In this document: piece by piece, positions 45,618 to 57,430 of the stretch
How positions within the stretch are numbered: position 1 is the stretch's first letter
Layout: the number at the start of each line of letters is the position of its first letter
Source: Dryococelus australis
Taxonomy: Eukaryota; Arthropoda; Insecta; Phasmatodea; Phasmatidae
Length of the DNA stretch: 64,000 nucleotides
Reading direction: 5' to 3'
NCBI GenBank assembly: GCA_029891345.1
Contig: CM057009.1
Location: 300,863,466-300,927,465 of the forward strand
Notes under the pieces: generated by a model
Seen by the model: the letters and a program-made list of their open reading frames with translations, nothing else
Databases searched by the model: none
What the model was told of the DNA's origin: nothing
Position numbers and translations under genes: made by a program

Positions 45618-47541
45618 TAACGCCATCGGGCGAGACATAAGATGAACGATGACACAAATACTTAGTGGTAATATGGGTGCCAGCGGTGCTTACCAATCAC
45701 CGCACTATTGAGACTCAGGGTTCTTAGAGATGCTGTGGGTTCTGTGTATCCATCTCACCCGAGTGTACTTACAAACACGTTGGCTATACTAAACTTTTAC
45801 TAAACATCAATTTGGAAATAATCACTTCATAAAATATGTGTGGCAAAGACACTGTCACTACTGAAAAAAAGAGGTAGGTTACTGATGCTTGCTTTTATTG
45901 TTACTATGCGTACACATCAATATGCCAATGAAATTATGATTATCTCAGTCATGACTAGCCAATTTCGCTTGGATGCTCCCCAACCCGCAATTAATCTAGC
46001 GCACGTCTAGATGGCTGATCTCACCTAGGTGCCTGAAAGCACAGCCTTCACAAGGGAAAAGGCCCGACAGCCGCTAGGGTATACTGACGGTTTTTCACTG
46101 ATGAGAGGACACGGTGAATTACAAATGATACCCTTGATGAAAACATTTTAACATGTGTGACTACTTAGCATCACTAATGCAAACTTGTCTGGGCTTGCCC
46201 ACCAGCACGTAGGTAGTGTGGTGACGGCCTATACACAGAGCCGGCTAGCACAGAAGTAATTGCACTGTACACAAATTGAAAAATTACATAAAATACATAA
46301 AGACCCTAAAAAGATGCTGGGGTACGAGATGTGTGAAAACAAGCTTAGGTGGCATGGATGGGGCTGGATAATGTTCATAGCGGACCACGTGGTGTAGATG
46401 AAGTTGCAATATTTCTTCTTGAAAACTGCAAATTAAATTCAGACAAAATATTATTCTGAGAAAATTATCGTCTTTACGATTTAAGTAATTGCAGGCGTGT
46501 AGCATGCCTGATGGTGGTAAAATCTAACATTACCATGACCGCGTGGTCAAGTACAAAAAGCATCAATTACACTAAAAAGACATTGAACCCTGAATGAAAC
46601 ATACACATAACACTGAAATAAATTGTAGCGCACATGATTTTATGCAACTAAATTCTCTAACTGCATGGATGGTGCAGATATAGACTTGGCATAGGTTAGC
46701 CACGTGGTTGTACATGAAATTGCCCTAAAATATTCAAACATTAAAATACCTTTAAAATAAATATATAAAACAAAGCCCTTAAAATTGTGCATAGCAATAA
46801 CACAGAAATTACACTGGAATGCCACTAACATAAGTTGATGGCGCCTGATTCAAGAAGTGCCGGTTGCGTCTCCGACATCTTTCTCCTCTCTCCTCAATTA
46901 AGTTTGAAAAATACCACAAGGGCGAAATATTATTTAAGGGGAAGCATAATGCTAGGGAAATGTCAGGCAAAACGTATGCATGCAAAGGTTGGCCGGTAAA
47001 TTAAATTGACTATGGAAACCTACATCAGTGAATAAAAGTTGTGGTGCATACGTAACAGTGTCTTACCTCGCCATATCCCTAAGACAGACTGTCCAGAGGC
47101 AAGCTTCACACGGACCTACTATGGTTGCCTACTGGGTTCACATAAGCGGAAGTGCTATGCACGCCAAGTAAAATATTTATACTTTAAAAAATAAAAGTGC
47201 CACAAATTAAACTAAATATGTTTTACATTTTTATAATTTTCTTATGGATTTTTCATATTAATTCTGTGTCTCTTTATTACAGCGTTCATGCTGGAATATC
47301 AGTGTTCTTAATCTCATTGCCGCAGGCACTTCGAATTTCATAACCAAATATTTTCACAACAACAAAACCCAAAACCTTTAAAATATTTCAAGACATATTA
47401 AACCTTGCAAATACAAATACAGAACACATTTTACACTGCAAAATATTATTGATGTGAGAGTTAAAATATATTGGCCTAATTGTGCACGTGCATGGACACG
47501 TGACACGTGCAAGGTGAGCACCATCATGGGCTCTAGCACGT
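45618..47541 (-). repeat. Family A 3' LTR (copy 5)
   Basis: Matches other A LTRs. The final CA has become TA (gataacgcc on the + strand) and the first 30 or so bases are eroded. Splice donor (tcttacctc near 47061), AATAAA (TTTATT at 45894-45899) and acceptor (ctgaaaaaaagagg near 45861) are all present in reverse orientation. Confidence 0.8.
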
Positions 47542-47543
47542 AA

Positions 47544-48420
47544 AACGACCACTTCATCGAGCCAAGACGGTGCTAACAATGCAACATTGCTCTGGCGGGC
47601 TCTGTCTGGCTGGTTACCGATTGAGGGCAAAGAAAACATGGCCTCGGAGGTTGTAGGTTTCTTTGGCATTTGCAGGGGGTGGGGTGAAGGAGGAACAACA
47701 ATGTGGGTACATGGTGGTGACTCGGCTCGACTCTTGCGAGTGCTGTGTTGCACTTTGTTTACACTTGACATCACACATACTGACCTACTAGTTTCCCAAA
47801 CTCTTTTAAACTCTCTTGCCCTACTACACTCTCCTCTGCGGGAACAGGAAAGCCTCTGAAAGGCATCTCGCCTTCACATGTTGTTTCAAATTTACATTTA
47901 CACTTCTGTTACAACCGGATTCACTTCCGCCTTGGGGAAACACCTTAAAACTCAACTCACTGGCACTTGTGTTTACATTTACGTGTGCACTTTGGTTACC
48001 ACTCTCTTCATATACAGTTGAAAACCCCTTAAAATCACTTTGATTGGATGTGTGGTTACAGGTGTTGACCGAAAAACCCAGAAATGATGTTTCCTTACTA
48101 CTTGATTCTACCTCCTCACTACTTGGTGTTGAGTGTTCTGTCGGTACAAAACCCTTTAATGACAGTCTATTCCCTTGGCAGGGTGTTCCCGTGTAAGTGT
48201 TGCTTTTTTCCTCAGTGTACGTGTTGACATTTCCCTGTGAACTCCCTGGTAAAATTCTCCGAGCTCACTGCGGTACTGGGCATAACGTTGTCTCCTTGCC
48301 TCTCTTCTCTATATGTGGTCGGACTATACACAGGCCATCACGGTGCTGTTTCGTGACACGTCTTGGTCCCCCCAGCTTCATTAAATACGTGGAATTTCTT
48401 ATCTTTTCCAACACTCTCAC
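47544..48420 (-). pseudogene. Post-integrase region with FxGF(P) repeats (family A, reverse copy)
   Basis: Reverse-strand translation gives the cores LSLKGFVP, SFLGFSV, DFKGFST, FSFKGVS and MPFRGFPV, at the same positions as the five repeats of 60135-60650. It is followed by the short basic ORF beginning SVNKVQHSTRKSRAESPP (47774-47544). Conservation between two independently inserted copies supports a real coding sequence. No known domain. Confidence 0.55.
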
Positions 48421-49177
48421 TGGCCCTGTCTATCTAGGTGCCAGTCCAGCACAGTACTTTTTTGCCCCGGCCGATAGCGGGTTTTCTCTTACATACAAAT
48501 ACATTCTGGGTACAAGTTTGGGTGGCGGCCTCTTGCTCTCCGGTACCCACTCATTACAGTAGCTGATTTGATTCGCCTTGGCTTCCTCATGTATTGGCAC
48601 CACGTGTTCGACAATTTGTTCATGTGCTCCGGGGGCGCGGAATTTGTGACCTTGTACCATCTCGGCTGGTGTTTTCCTGGTTGCCACATTTACTCTATTT
48701 CATAAGCAAAACATTGCCTCCAGGATCAATTCGGCCCACTTAGTGCGATCTTCGCCTAACCGGACACATAATTGGATTTTTACGTCTTGGTTACGTCTCT
48801 CATTTAGGTTAGCCCTGGGATGGTATGTTGGGGTCGTACGGTGTTCTGTTCCCCACCTGGTACAGTATTCTCTCCATTTTTGCCCTACAAATTGTGTACC
48901 ATTGTCCATCAAAAAATACTCGGGGTGTCCTCATCTCGGAAAAAACTCATTAGCCATTATTTGTGCAACTGTGTGTGCACGGACGTTACTAACTGGGAAT
49001 GCCTCTATCCAAAGGGTAAACAAATCTGTGGCAACAACCAGAAATATTTTACCAGTTTTTGTACGTGGGTACGGGACCATGATGACGATGGCTACTGTTT
49101 TGAATGGCTCGGTTGGCAGCCTTGGCTGTTATGGAGCATCGCCGTCTGCTCTCCGCGGCTTCTGGGTGTTACACGTG
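48421..49177 (-). pseudogene. Integrase core and C-terminal module (family A, reverse copy)
   Basis: Reverse-strand frames give FLMDNGTQFVGQKW (second catalytic Asp) and YHPRANLNERRNQ (catalytic Glu). Further on come RPPPKLVPRMYLYVRENP and the GPY/F-like CAGLAPR.TGPVRVLEKI. The first Asp region is readable with frameshifts near 49080. The active-site Asp/Glu residues are kept, unlike family B (Asn) or the long A copy (core deleted). Confidence 0.75.
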
Positions 49178-49772
49178 TTACATCTCTGTACATGTTTCCT
49201 GACATCTCTCTGAATCCCTGAACAGTGAAAACATTTCTGCATGTTTCTTCATGTCTGCTTGGATCCCAGATGCCCATGTTCCAAACTGTCGTGTGCGTAT
49301 TTTAACACAAGTTCCCGTTTCTCTCGGTACATACATCCGCCATTGCGCACAATTACCAGGTGGTTTGGTTTGTATTTCTATGTACACTACCCTCCAGTGC
49401 TCTGTGTAACATGTGGCGCAGTGTTGCCGGCATTGCGCAGCATCTGGGAAATTTTCTTGTGCAGTGTGTACCTCTTTTAACACGTCCCGTACATTCACAG
49501 AAACAAGTTCGCTAGGTGGTGTGGCAATAATACTTTGTTCAACAAAGGTTTGAATTTCTGCAGTTGGTATCGCACTGCAAGGTGTTAGTGCTTCTTCCCA
49601 CTCCGCGTTGTCAGTTATCGTTAGGTTTGCACAAGGATTCCTGGACAAGGCGTCCATGAGCTCTTTGGTTTTTCTGCCACGTGTTCTACCTTGAAATAAT
49701 ATTCCTGCAGTAAAAATGCCCAGCGGGCAAGTTTGCTCTTCCCGTTATGCATGCCCTGTAACCATACAAGAC
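49178..49772 (-). pseudogene. RNase H end and integrase N-terminal zinc region (family A, reverse copy)
   Basis: A 159-codon reverse-strand frame begins at DALSRNPCANLTITDNAEW, the RNase H end. It continues through VRDVLKEVHTAQENFPDAAQ to a H..C-type segment. It aligns with 59180-59740 of the long copy. Confidence 0.7.
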
Positions 49773-51540
49773 ATAAGCCTGACATGACTATACAAAAAAT
49801 AATGCAAGCATATAAAGAAAATTACTGCAGACTAACGAATAAAATTAAAAAACTACATAATCAACATAAATAACTTAATGGGAAACATTTATGATGGAAT
49901 TAAATTATAACATAAAGAGCTTCTGGAAAAAATCCAAAATACTCTGCGGCACTAATAAAATAAATAATTCCCAGCCAATGCAAAATACCACAGGCACACA
50001 CTACTTTATAATCATGAGGAAAAAGCCAACATAATATCTACTGCTTCCAGGGACAATTTTCCCCCAATCAGGACATAGGTAATCTTGACTTTTCTAGAAA
50101 TATTACCCGCAACATAAGTATGTAATTTTCTAGCACAACCAGTAACTGACCAACCAAAATGAGTTACTCTTAGAGAATGACTATTATCAAAACAATAAAA
50201 TCTGAAAAAGCTGCAGGATATGATAAAATTACAAAGAAAATAATAACAAACATTTCCATAAATGCAATTGCTGCAATATTAAACCTCTTTAATGATATGT
50301 TAATACTTAACTATTTCCCAACTTCATGGAGAATTGCAAAATTAATCACAATACTGAAACCAGGCAAAAACCATGATCCTCCCAAAAATAGATGCCTGAT
50401 CTCACTTCTCTGCTCTTTCTGCAAACTAATTGAAAACTCCTACTGCATTGACTGCAAGTTCACACAAAATTACATAATATAATACCAGATTCTCAGTTCA
50501 GTTTCAGAGCCGAACACTTCACTATACATGCCTTAAATTTCCCTCAGATACCACAACAGCCATCAAAAACTGCCAATATACAACAACAGTATTTCTGGAT
50601 ATTGCCATGGTTTTTCACATGGTCTGGATTCGCGGCCTTATACACAAGCTCATTAACTTCTGCTTCCCAATACGCTATGTCCACCTGTTAGCACATTATT
50701 TGACAGGTAGCAAATTCTTTGTAAATATTGAAAAAGCAGATTCCACATCACGCACAGCCATGGTTGGCGTACCTACGGCTCCACCATCTCCCCCTTTTTA
50801 TACAACATCTATACTGCAGATTTTCCAATCACTTTCGCCTCTGTGCAGATGACACTATTGTATTTTCAAACAATCTTTAATTACCATACGCAGTTCTCCA
50901 GACACAATTTCAACTTAATGGTCTATAAGCCTCTTTTCATCATTAGAAATAAAATCCAACCCAACTAAATTGCAAGCACTAATACAACTCAAGCACAATT
51001 GAAAATAAACAACCCAAAGAACTAACAATAAATAAAACTCCAATCCCATACTTTGATGATGGTACCTAAATACTTAGGTCTAACCTTAAGTAACAATCTA
51101 AGCCAGACACCATACATTAAAGATGCTAGACATTAAGCAATGCTAAAACTACTGCAATTATATCTACTTCTAAAAAAAAATAAACTTCCCCGCCACCTTA
51201 AATTTCTCCTTTACAACTCCTCAGTAAAATCAGCTTTACTATATGGAAAAAAAATCTGGAGCACACTAAGTCACTTCTTATCAAACATGCTCCAAGTAAT
51301 ACAAAACAGATATTTCAGAATCATAGCTAAATCAACTCCTTGCATCCAAAATACAGAACTTCACAAGATACTTAAAATCCTGCCCAGTGATAAACTTATT
51401 AATATTGAAAATAAATTTTACCAAAATCTAGTTTCAAACATAAACCCTATCATTAAATGCATGGGAGATTACTAGTCCGACACATTCAGAGGTTTAAAAT
51501 GGCCTAAAATGTTGCAATTATCCTAAAGAACCCAAACTAA
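49773..51540 (+). pseudogene. Jockey-clade LINE reverse transcriptase relic
   Basis: From 49773 the translation resembles the region before the RT of Jockey-type LINEs. The frame at 50177-50482 has IKSEKAAGYDKITKKII, then LNYFPTSWRIAKLITILKPG and LISLLCSFCKLIEN, the fingers of a non-LTR RT. The frame at 50607-50852 covers the palm region around VGVPTAPPSPPFY (a decayed GVPQGS-type motif). The last Asp box is damaged (SPLCR*HYC). The frame at 51140-51475 is the C-terminal region (LLYNSSVKSALLYGKKIW, LQVIQNRYFRII). It is 5'-truncated at the gypsy junction, a normal outcome of LINE insertion. Confidence 0.8.
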
Positions 51541-51689
51541 ATATATAAAGCAATAACTTTTTAGAATCCCTCCTAGGCCGGCCAATTTTTCGCATGGTCC
51601 GGTACAAGGTTTGGCCACTTTAACAAAATTAGTTTCAAATCCGCATTTGTGTCAGTTCCCTCTCAGCTCCAGTGGAGGGAGGAGTTAGT

Positions 51690-51941
51690 GAGTGAAGAGA
51701 GAAGAGATTTGGGTGGCTCTTAACAGCAAGGTCTTGAGAGCCGATGAGGTGATTGAAGTGAATATAGGGCAGCGCCAGAATGAAGGGGTGGGGGAAATGG
51801 GAGATCACAGAGAAAACCCGCAGACAATGGCATCATCCGGCATGATTCCCGCTTGCAAAAATCTGGTGACCCGGCCGGGGATTGAACCCAGTTCGCTTTG
51901 GTGGAAGGCGAGCGTGCTAATCGCTCAGCTACCATGGCCCC
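51690..51941 (-). repeat. tRNA-derived SINE
   Basis: On the reverse strand a tRNA-like head starts GGGGCCATGGTAGCTGAG at 51941. It has an A box (TAGCTGAGCGATTAGCACG) and a B box (GGGTTCAATCCCC, 51889-51877). The loop region CTTCCAC would make a Gly-TCC-like anticodon. The tRNA-unrelated body runs on to about 51690 and shares order and sequence with 42745-42870, so it is a repeated family. Confidence 0.72.
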
Positions 51942-53201
51942 AATGGAGGAAGGAGCTTCACTCTGCATCTACATTCACTATGCTCTCAGCAGACAGGCTT
52001 CACTCATGTTGCATCCCATTCTATGTACCGCTTTGTTAATTAATCACATAGAAGCAAGCTTAAATATAATAACTAACACTTGATAATCACAAAATAACTT
52101 AAATGGCCTATATTGAAAATTAAAAAAATACATTAATTTTTTACAGACTATTTACATAATTCATTACTTACAAAAACATTTATAACAATACTAATAATTA
52201 AAACTGTAATAAAAATTATCATAACTAACACTATAAATCTTTTATTCATTCAAACAATTAATCATTAATTATAATCATCAAACTTAAATCAATTAATAAT
52301 CCAAGTCTATATTACTTAAAACGAGCTAATAAGACTATATTCAATGAGGAGAAGGGAGGCTCTGCCACTCCTTGTTCAAGGCTCTCACTCGAGACTCACC
52401 ATGTTCCTGGTTATATTTAACATATTACTTTGCATACTACATACTATTTTGCATACTTAAACATTCTACATGTCAAAATATTCTGTTTTTTTTTTTTTTT
52501 TTTTTTTTCCTAATTTTATTTATATATTTTACAAACATGTGAATCTCTGGATATCCACCACCCTGCATATCACTTGTTTCCCTCCCATAAAGAAATGTAT
52601 CAATCATACATTCTTATCAGCTGATTCATTTCTATTTATTTGTGAATGAGAAAGTTATTAAAGATAATGGAGCAGAATAAATAATTGCTGATAAGCTGTT
52701 TAACTCTGATGGCACTACTTAAACAAATACAAGATATTTTTATACCATTTTTACAAGGTTTCCATTTACAATTAGCATAGGTGCCAATATTTGGCAAAGG
52801 GGTTGGTATTCCTCCACTTTTCAGCAGGAGGTGTGTTGCCCTGATGCATTGATAGTAGTTGGTCACTATTTCAGTTTGTAATGAATCTTATAGTGAACTT
52901 CCTGGCTCATATTTTATAAATAAATTATATTTTGCTTACAGACATATACATGCATATATATATGTGTGTGTGTATGTATGCATGTATGTGTGTGTGTGGT
53001 GTGTGTGTGTAACAAAAAATTGGAATATTTTAGAATACATTATTTTATTAGCATTTTTAAGATTGAGATGGATAAGGGGGGGGGGGGGGGGGGAGATAGA
53101 GGTGAATAAGAAGTTGGCAACTGAGCATGTTAGTGATGTATTATACATACAAGTACATGTACCTGCAGAGTAGTTATAACAATTAATTAATGTTCTTACA
53201 G
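51942..53201. other. Intron sequence with simple repeats
   Basis: AT-rich. Poly-T at 52486-52508, (TA)n/(TG)n at about 52950-53010 and an 18-base G run at 53076-53093. No other exon is supported. Confidence 0.45.
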
Positions 53202-53266
53202 GTACCAAGAGGAAGCGTCGTGTACGGGACTCTAAAAAGGTGGTCTGCAAGGTTTCACAATCTGTG
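53202..53266 (+). CDS. Host gene micro-exon 3 (basic module)
   Basis: A 65-base exon between acceptor taatgttcttacag and donor GTG/gtacgt. It starts in phase 1 and ends in phase 0, like the exon at 28772. It encodes TKRKRRVRDSKKV followed by VCKVSQSV, another Lys/Arg-rich NLS-like block. Joined to exon 2 it completes a Gly codon. The shared start (G-S/T-K-K/R-K/R), the shared Val-rich end and identical phases suggest that it and exon 1 are duplicates of one module. The next exon would have to begin in phase 0; it was not found in the remaining 10 kb. Confidence 0.65.
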
Positions 53267-54176
53267 GTACGTAATGCTTTAATTCCATTTTCTAGCAGAA
53301 AGTGAATGTTTCCTACCCTATCAAACTAGTTATAAATGTAGAATGATAAAGATGTAGAATTATGCCAAAACCACGATAGTTAACATCCCTTAATTTCAAA
53401 TACATAATTGTTTATATGATGTAATTCATGCTTCATATAAGATCATTGTATTATTTGCAACACCAGAATGTGCATCATATACCTGGGAAAACACATTTCA
53501 GATTTAACAGCATCAATTAGTGGAACAGTAACTTAATGATACTATGAGATAATTTTATTATTATAAATTCAAAGACCACACACACAAACAAAACAAAACG
53601 CAGATAGAGTATAGTTCTCTAAGACATCAATGATCAGGCACTCAAAAAGTAGGCTTCTATCATTATAGATATTATTGTTTTAATTAAAATACATACATTA
53701 CAATGAGTCAGAGTCAATTACCACAATGTAATAGCAGTGACCATGCATACTTTTGAACTGCTAGTTTAAAAGTGGTAATTTAAATGATTTTCAAAAAATT
53801 CTTATTACATGAGTTGAATTCATGAACATCAGTTAAGCACCCAATTAGTTCCAGGTGCACTCATATTGGCAGTAATGTCACGTATATATTCACAGCGAAC
53901 AATTGTGGGTTTATGAGGAAAAAAAATGTGAATGTAGGGACAATGAAAGCCTGGGATTTTAGAAATATAATTTTTTGTTGCATTTATATCAGTCTTGTCA
54001 TAATTGTATCTTACAACTGTTCTTAATATCAGTGTTATAATTCATATGAGTAATTAAATATAGTAATTCTATACAGCAATATCAAATTAGCACAACAAAA
54101 GTAATAGCAAATATTTATTGTCAGTTGAAACATTAAAATCATTAAAAAAAGTAAGGATTATATTACTTGTTTAGTA
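53267..54176. other. AT-rich DNA, probably intron
   Basis: No supported exon, RNA gene or repeat copy. Confidence 0.4.
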
Positions 54177-54710
54177 TTATAATTGGGTAGCATTATTACA
54201 GCTACGGCAAGATTTGAAGGTGCAATATTCCCGATTATTACATGCTTGTGCCTTCATATATGGTGGTCCAATATAATATATTCCCACATTCACAAAAGTG
54301 AGGCAGTTAATAGATATCTCTACAGAATGTCCCAGCATCCACCTACCATTGTGAAACACATGCCATATGTTCAAATAGAGACAATTTTTATCGACGTTAC
54401 AGAAGACTGAAAGATATATATCTGCCATTTGTGACAACTGAGCTGACCTTATACGGTCTATGTTCTCCTGTGTCCGTATAGATTTCACACTACCACTCTG
54501 TTTCTCCTGCAACAGACGCCGTAGTGCGAAACTTACCCAGTTTGTGATGGTGTGAGGTTCCAGTACCCTCTCGTGTCTTCCAATACTGAAATGTTGACAA
54601 AACAATTGCTGTGTGATGACAACAGAATCGTTTTGTTTGAAATACGCTTCCACTGCAAACGCACAGTGTGTAGGTAACCAGAGCTCCATGCTTACTGACA
54701 ATGGCATCAA
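54177..54710 (-). pseudogene. Transposase N-terminal fragment (IS630/Tc1-type)
   Basis: A 177-codon reverse-strand frame. Residues from LWLPTHCAFAVEAYFKQND through VVITQQLFCQHFSIGRH to SVKSIRTQENIDRIRSA form the N-terminal helix-turn-helix and linker of arthropod Tc1-type transposases. After that the sequence switches to a part without the DDE motifs, so the catalytic domain has been deleted. It belongs to a different family from the one at 22439-24356. Terminal inverted repeats were not identified. Confidence 0.7.
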
Positions 54711-55069
54711 CCGCCAGATAGATCTGGCCGTATTATGCCATCCCCAAATTAGGGAAACACGAGTACTAGGCGAATCACATTGGCAGGTGAACGCTGGGAC
54801 ACTCTATATTGCCAGGAGGGCAGGTGGCACCAATCAGTGATATTGGTCATAGAGTGGCTGGCTGACTGGGTAAGTAGAAAGCTGAGCTGATGCTGGGGGA
54901 ACCTACCACTTGAATTATTGTTGGTTAAATTTCTGGGAGTAACTGTCCTACCTCAACATTCGCTGCTCTCATTTCTAGACCTTCTTGGTAAAAGCCATCC
55001 TGGCAAAAATCTGTCTGGATTAGGTCCATGTCTTAGTCCTATAGAAATCAAGAAAAATTCGTATGGACT
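54711..55069. other. Unassigned DNA
   Basis: May include the rest of the DNA transposon whose transposase start lies just to the left. No gene seen. Confidence 0.35.
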
Positions 55070-56275
55070 TGAAGCTGGCTAACAGCCAGCAGCGCTAGAG
55101 CCCATGACTGCGCTCATCAAGCATGTGTCAGGTGTCCTGAACGTGCGCAAAGAGGCCGATAATTTTGAACTTTCATATAAATGTTATTTTCAGTGTAAAA
55201 TGTGTTATATTGTCTTTGCTGTGTTGAATATATCTTTAAATATGTTTTAAAGTATTTGTACTCATTTTTTTATTGTTTTGTATTCCAGCATGAACGACAT
55301 AAAGAGACACTAAAATAATATTGAAATTCATAAGAAAATTATAGAAATGAAAAACAATACTTAATTTAATTTGTGCCATTTTATTTTCAATATAAAATAT
55401 TTCACTCAGCGTTCATAGCACTTCCTCTTATGTGATTTAGTTTGCCATTTCCACGCATAAATATTGCAATTTCAACTGCACCACGTAGTCGCTACAAACT
55501 TCATCAAGCGGCATCCATGCCATCTAAATTTGTTTTCACACACATGTGTGTTTATTGTGAATATTCATCTCGTGTCCCATTTTATTTCAAGTACATTTAA
55601 GGGTCTATGCAATTTTGTAATTAGTGTACGGTGCAATTATTCCTGTCCTAGCCAGCTCTATGTATAGACGGTCACCACATTACTCACGTGCTGGAGGGCG
55701 AGCCCCGACGAGTTTGCGTTAGTGATGCCAAGTAATCACACGTGTTAATATGTATTAATGGTTTTCATTTGTAATTCACAGTGTCCTGTCTTCAGGGAAA
55801 AACTGTCAGTCCACCCTAGCGGCTGTCGGCCCTCTTCCCTTGTAAAGATTGTGCTTTCACGCACCTCTGTGAGATCTTCCATCTAGGCGTGCGCTAGATT
55901 AATTATGGGCTGTGGAACACCCAAGCGGAATTGGGTAGTCATGGTTGAGATAATTATTTCATTGGCACGTTAATGTGTATGAATAATATCAATAAAAACA
56001 AGTCTACAGTTAACTTAATTCTTTTATTCAGTAGTGACAGTGTCCTAGCAACATATATTTTATTAAGTTTTTATTTCAAGTGATGATTAGTAAAAAAAGT
56101 TTAGTATTGCCTACGTGTTTGTAAGTACGCATGGGTGAGACAGACACATAGAACTTACAGCATCCCTGAAAACCCTGAGTCTCAATAGTGCGGTGATTGG
56201 GAAGCACCACTGGCACCCAAATTACCAGTAAGTATTTGTGTCATCGTTTATCTCGTGTCTCACCTGACAGCATCA
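55070..56275 (+). repeat. Family A 5' LTR with 0.7-kb internal deletion
   Basis: Matches the 3' LTR except that the segment equal to about 61277-61987 is missing (junction at tatgtgatttagtttgcc near 55433). The deletion removes the splice donor and the start-site region. AATAAA (55991-55996) and the acceptor cttttattcag (AG at 56030-56031) remain. Confidence 0.85.
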
Positions 56276-56277
56276 AT

Positions 56278-56295
56278 TGACGTTCCCAAGTGGGG
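56278..56295 (+). other. Primer binding site (degenerate)
   Basis: TGACGTTCCCAAGTGGGG sits two bases after the LTR CA, equivalent to the better preserved site at 34375-34392. Confidence 0.55.
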
Positions 56296-56344
56296 CCAAG
56301 TGTGTTCATCCGCATCGCGTCATCCGCGAGAAGACGGTGGATAC

Positions 56345-57430
56345 CATGCCTCATCGTCCGCGAAAAGCCCTCAAGACATCCTCGTTGGGAACGCGAGCGT
56401 GGGTTACTTAGACATGCCGATCAATTGATGTGTGCATTGTGGGAGATTGAGTGAAATTAACTTGTTTGAGGGAAGTATGTGGGAGCAACCCTTAAGTCAA
56501 TGCACATCCGACAACGTCTCTACGCTGTCAGAGCAACGCCTGTGCACGTCACTGGAGGTGACAGGACGGGAATGAAGTGGGCACAGTGCCAACAGTGTAG
56601 GAAAGACTCACATTTACGATGCATATGGCTTGCGGAGTTTACCACCTACCGCAAAAGTGTTATAATCTGTGAAGAGTGCCGCAAGACGAACTGTGCTGAG
56701 ATCGCACCACCGCCAACACCAGAGGTGAAACCCACGCCACCACTAGTTGTTACGTACACGCCACAGGGCTTAACAGGGCCAGATCGCAATGTTATTACTG
56801 CTAACTTTCGCGGGACACAACTCAGAAGATCTGCGTACGTTCCTTGCAGTGTTCGAATAGAAATTGCATAGGCATCGCGTTCATAGAGATGACTGGAATG
56901 AGGTAACTGCCAACAGGTTAAGGGGATCCGCTGCCACATGGTGGAACTTGGTAAGGGACTATCGAGTCACATGGAAGGAGATCTGTGAGAGACTGCTAGG
57001 TCGATTCGACATAGACAAGGATGCTATACAGGAACAAGCGCGACTGTACCATGAAACACAACGTGAACGTGAAGGCATTGGTTAGTTTATAAAATGTAAT
57101 CTAGGCTTGTTGAAGCATTTGAACACAGGTCAGCAGACACCAGGCCTTTTAGAAATAATTGTGACATTGTCAAAACCGGACATTAGGCTGATGTTGTGCG
57201 GAGCCAGCCAGGAGAGCGTGGAATTTTTTACAAGGGAGGCACGTGCCTACGAACAAGATAAGCAGGCGGAACGCAGAGAACAAGTGCCGGACCAACAAAG
57301 TGAACCCCCGACGCCTGTACCCCTGCACTGGTTACCGATGTATGCGACTGTCACTGCCTCCTGTCTGGCAGATAACACAGTTGCCACAGCAGCAAGAAAA
57401 CCCGCCCGTTAGGAATGCAAGAGTGTTCTA
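56345..57430 (+). pseudogene. Gag of family A with PHD-like finger
   Basis: A likely start ATG at 56345 (MPHRPRKALKTSS). The frame at 56479-56871 contains WAQCQQCRKDSHLRCIW and, 17 residues after the last Cys, CEEC. This is C-x2-C-x4-H-x2-C-x17-C-x2-C, the spacing of the second half of a PHD finger. A CxxC pair in the related copy at 34.2 kb may supply the first half. The capsid-like region follows (56864-57085: TANRLRGSAATWWNLVRDY and a helical continuation), then 57107-57412. A zinc knuckle, if any, is too damaged to identify. Several frames are needed. Confidence 0.65.

Larger units (their letters stand above)
45618..49772 (-). mobile_element. Family A retrotransposon, 5'-truncated
   Basis: On the reverse strand it starts at the end of RNase H (49772), runs through integrase and the extra 3' coding part, and ends with a full-length 3' LTR (47541-45618). 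It aligns throughout with 59085-62822. The alignment stops exactly at about 49772, where LINE sequence begins. It retains the integrase core that the longer copy has lost, although with stops. Confidence 0.82.

Noticed and set aside
47591..49480. Forward-strand ORFs across the reverse gypsy copy (for example 48197-48562, 48743-49213)
   Set aside because: They are antisense to recognisable integrase and tail coding and have no motifs of their own.
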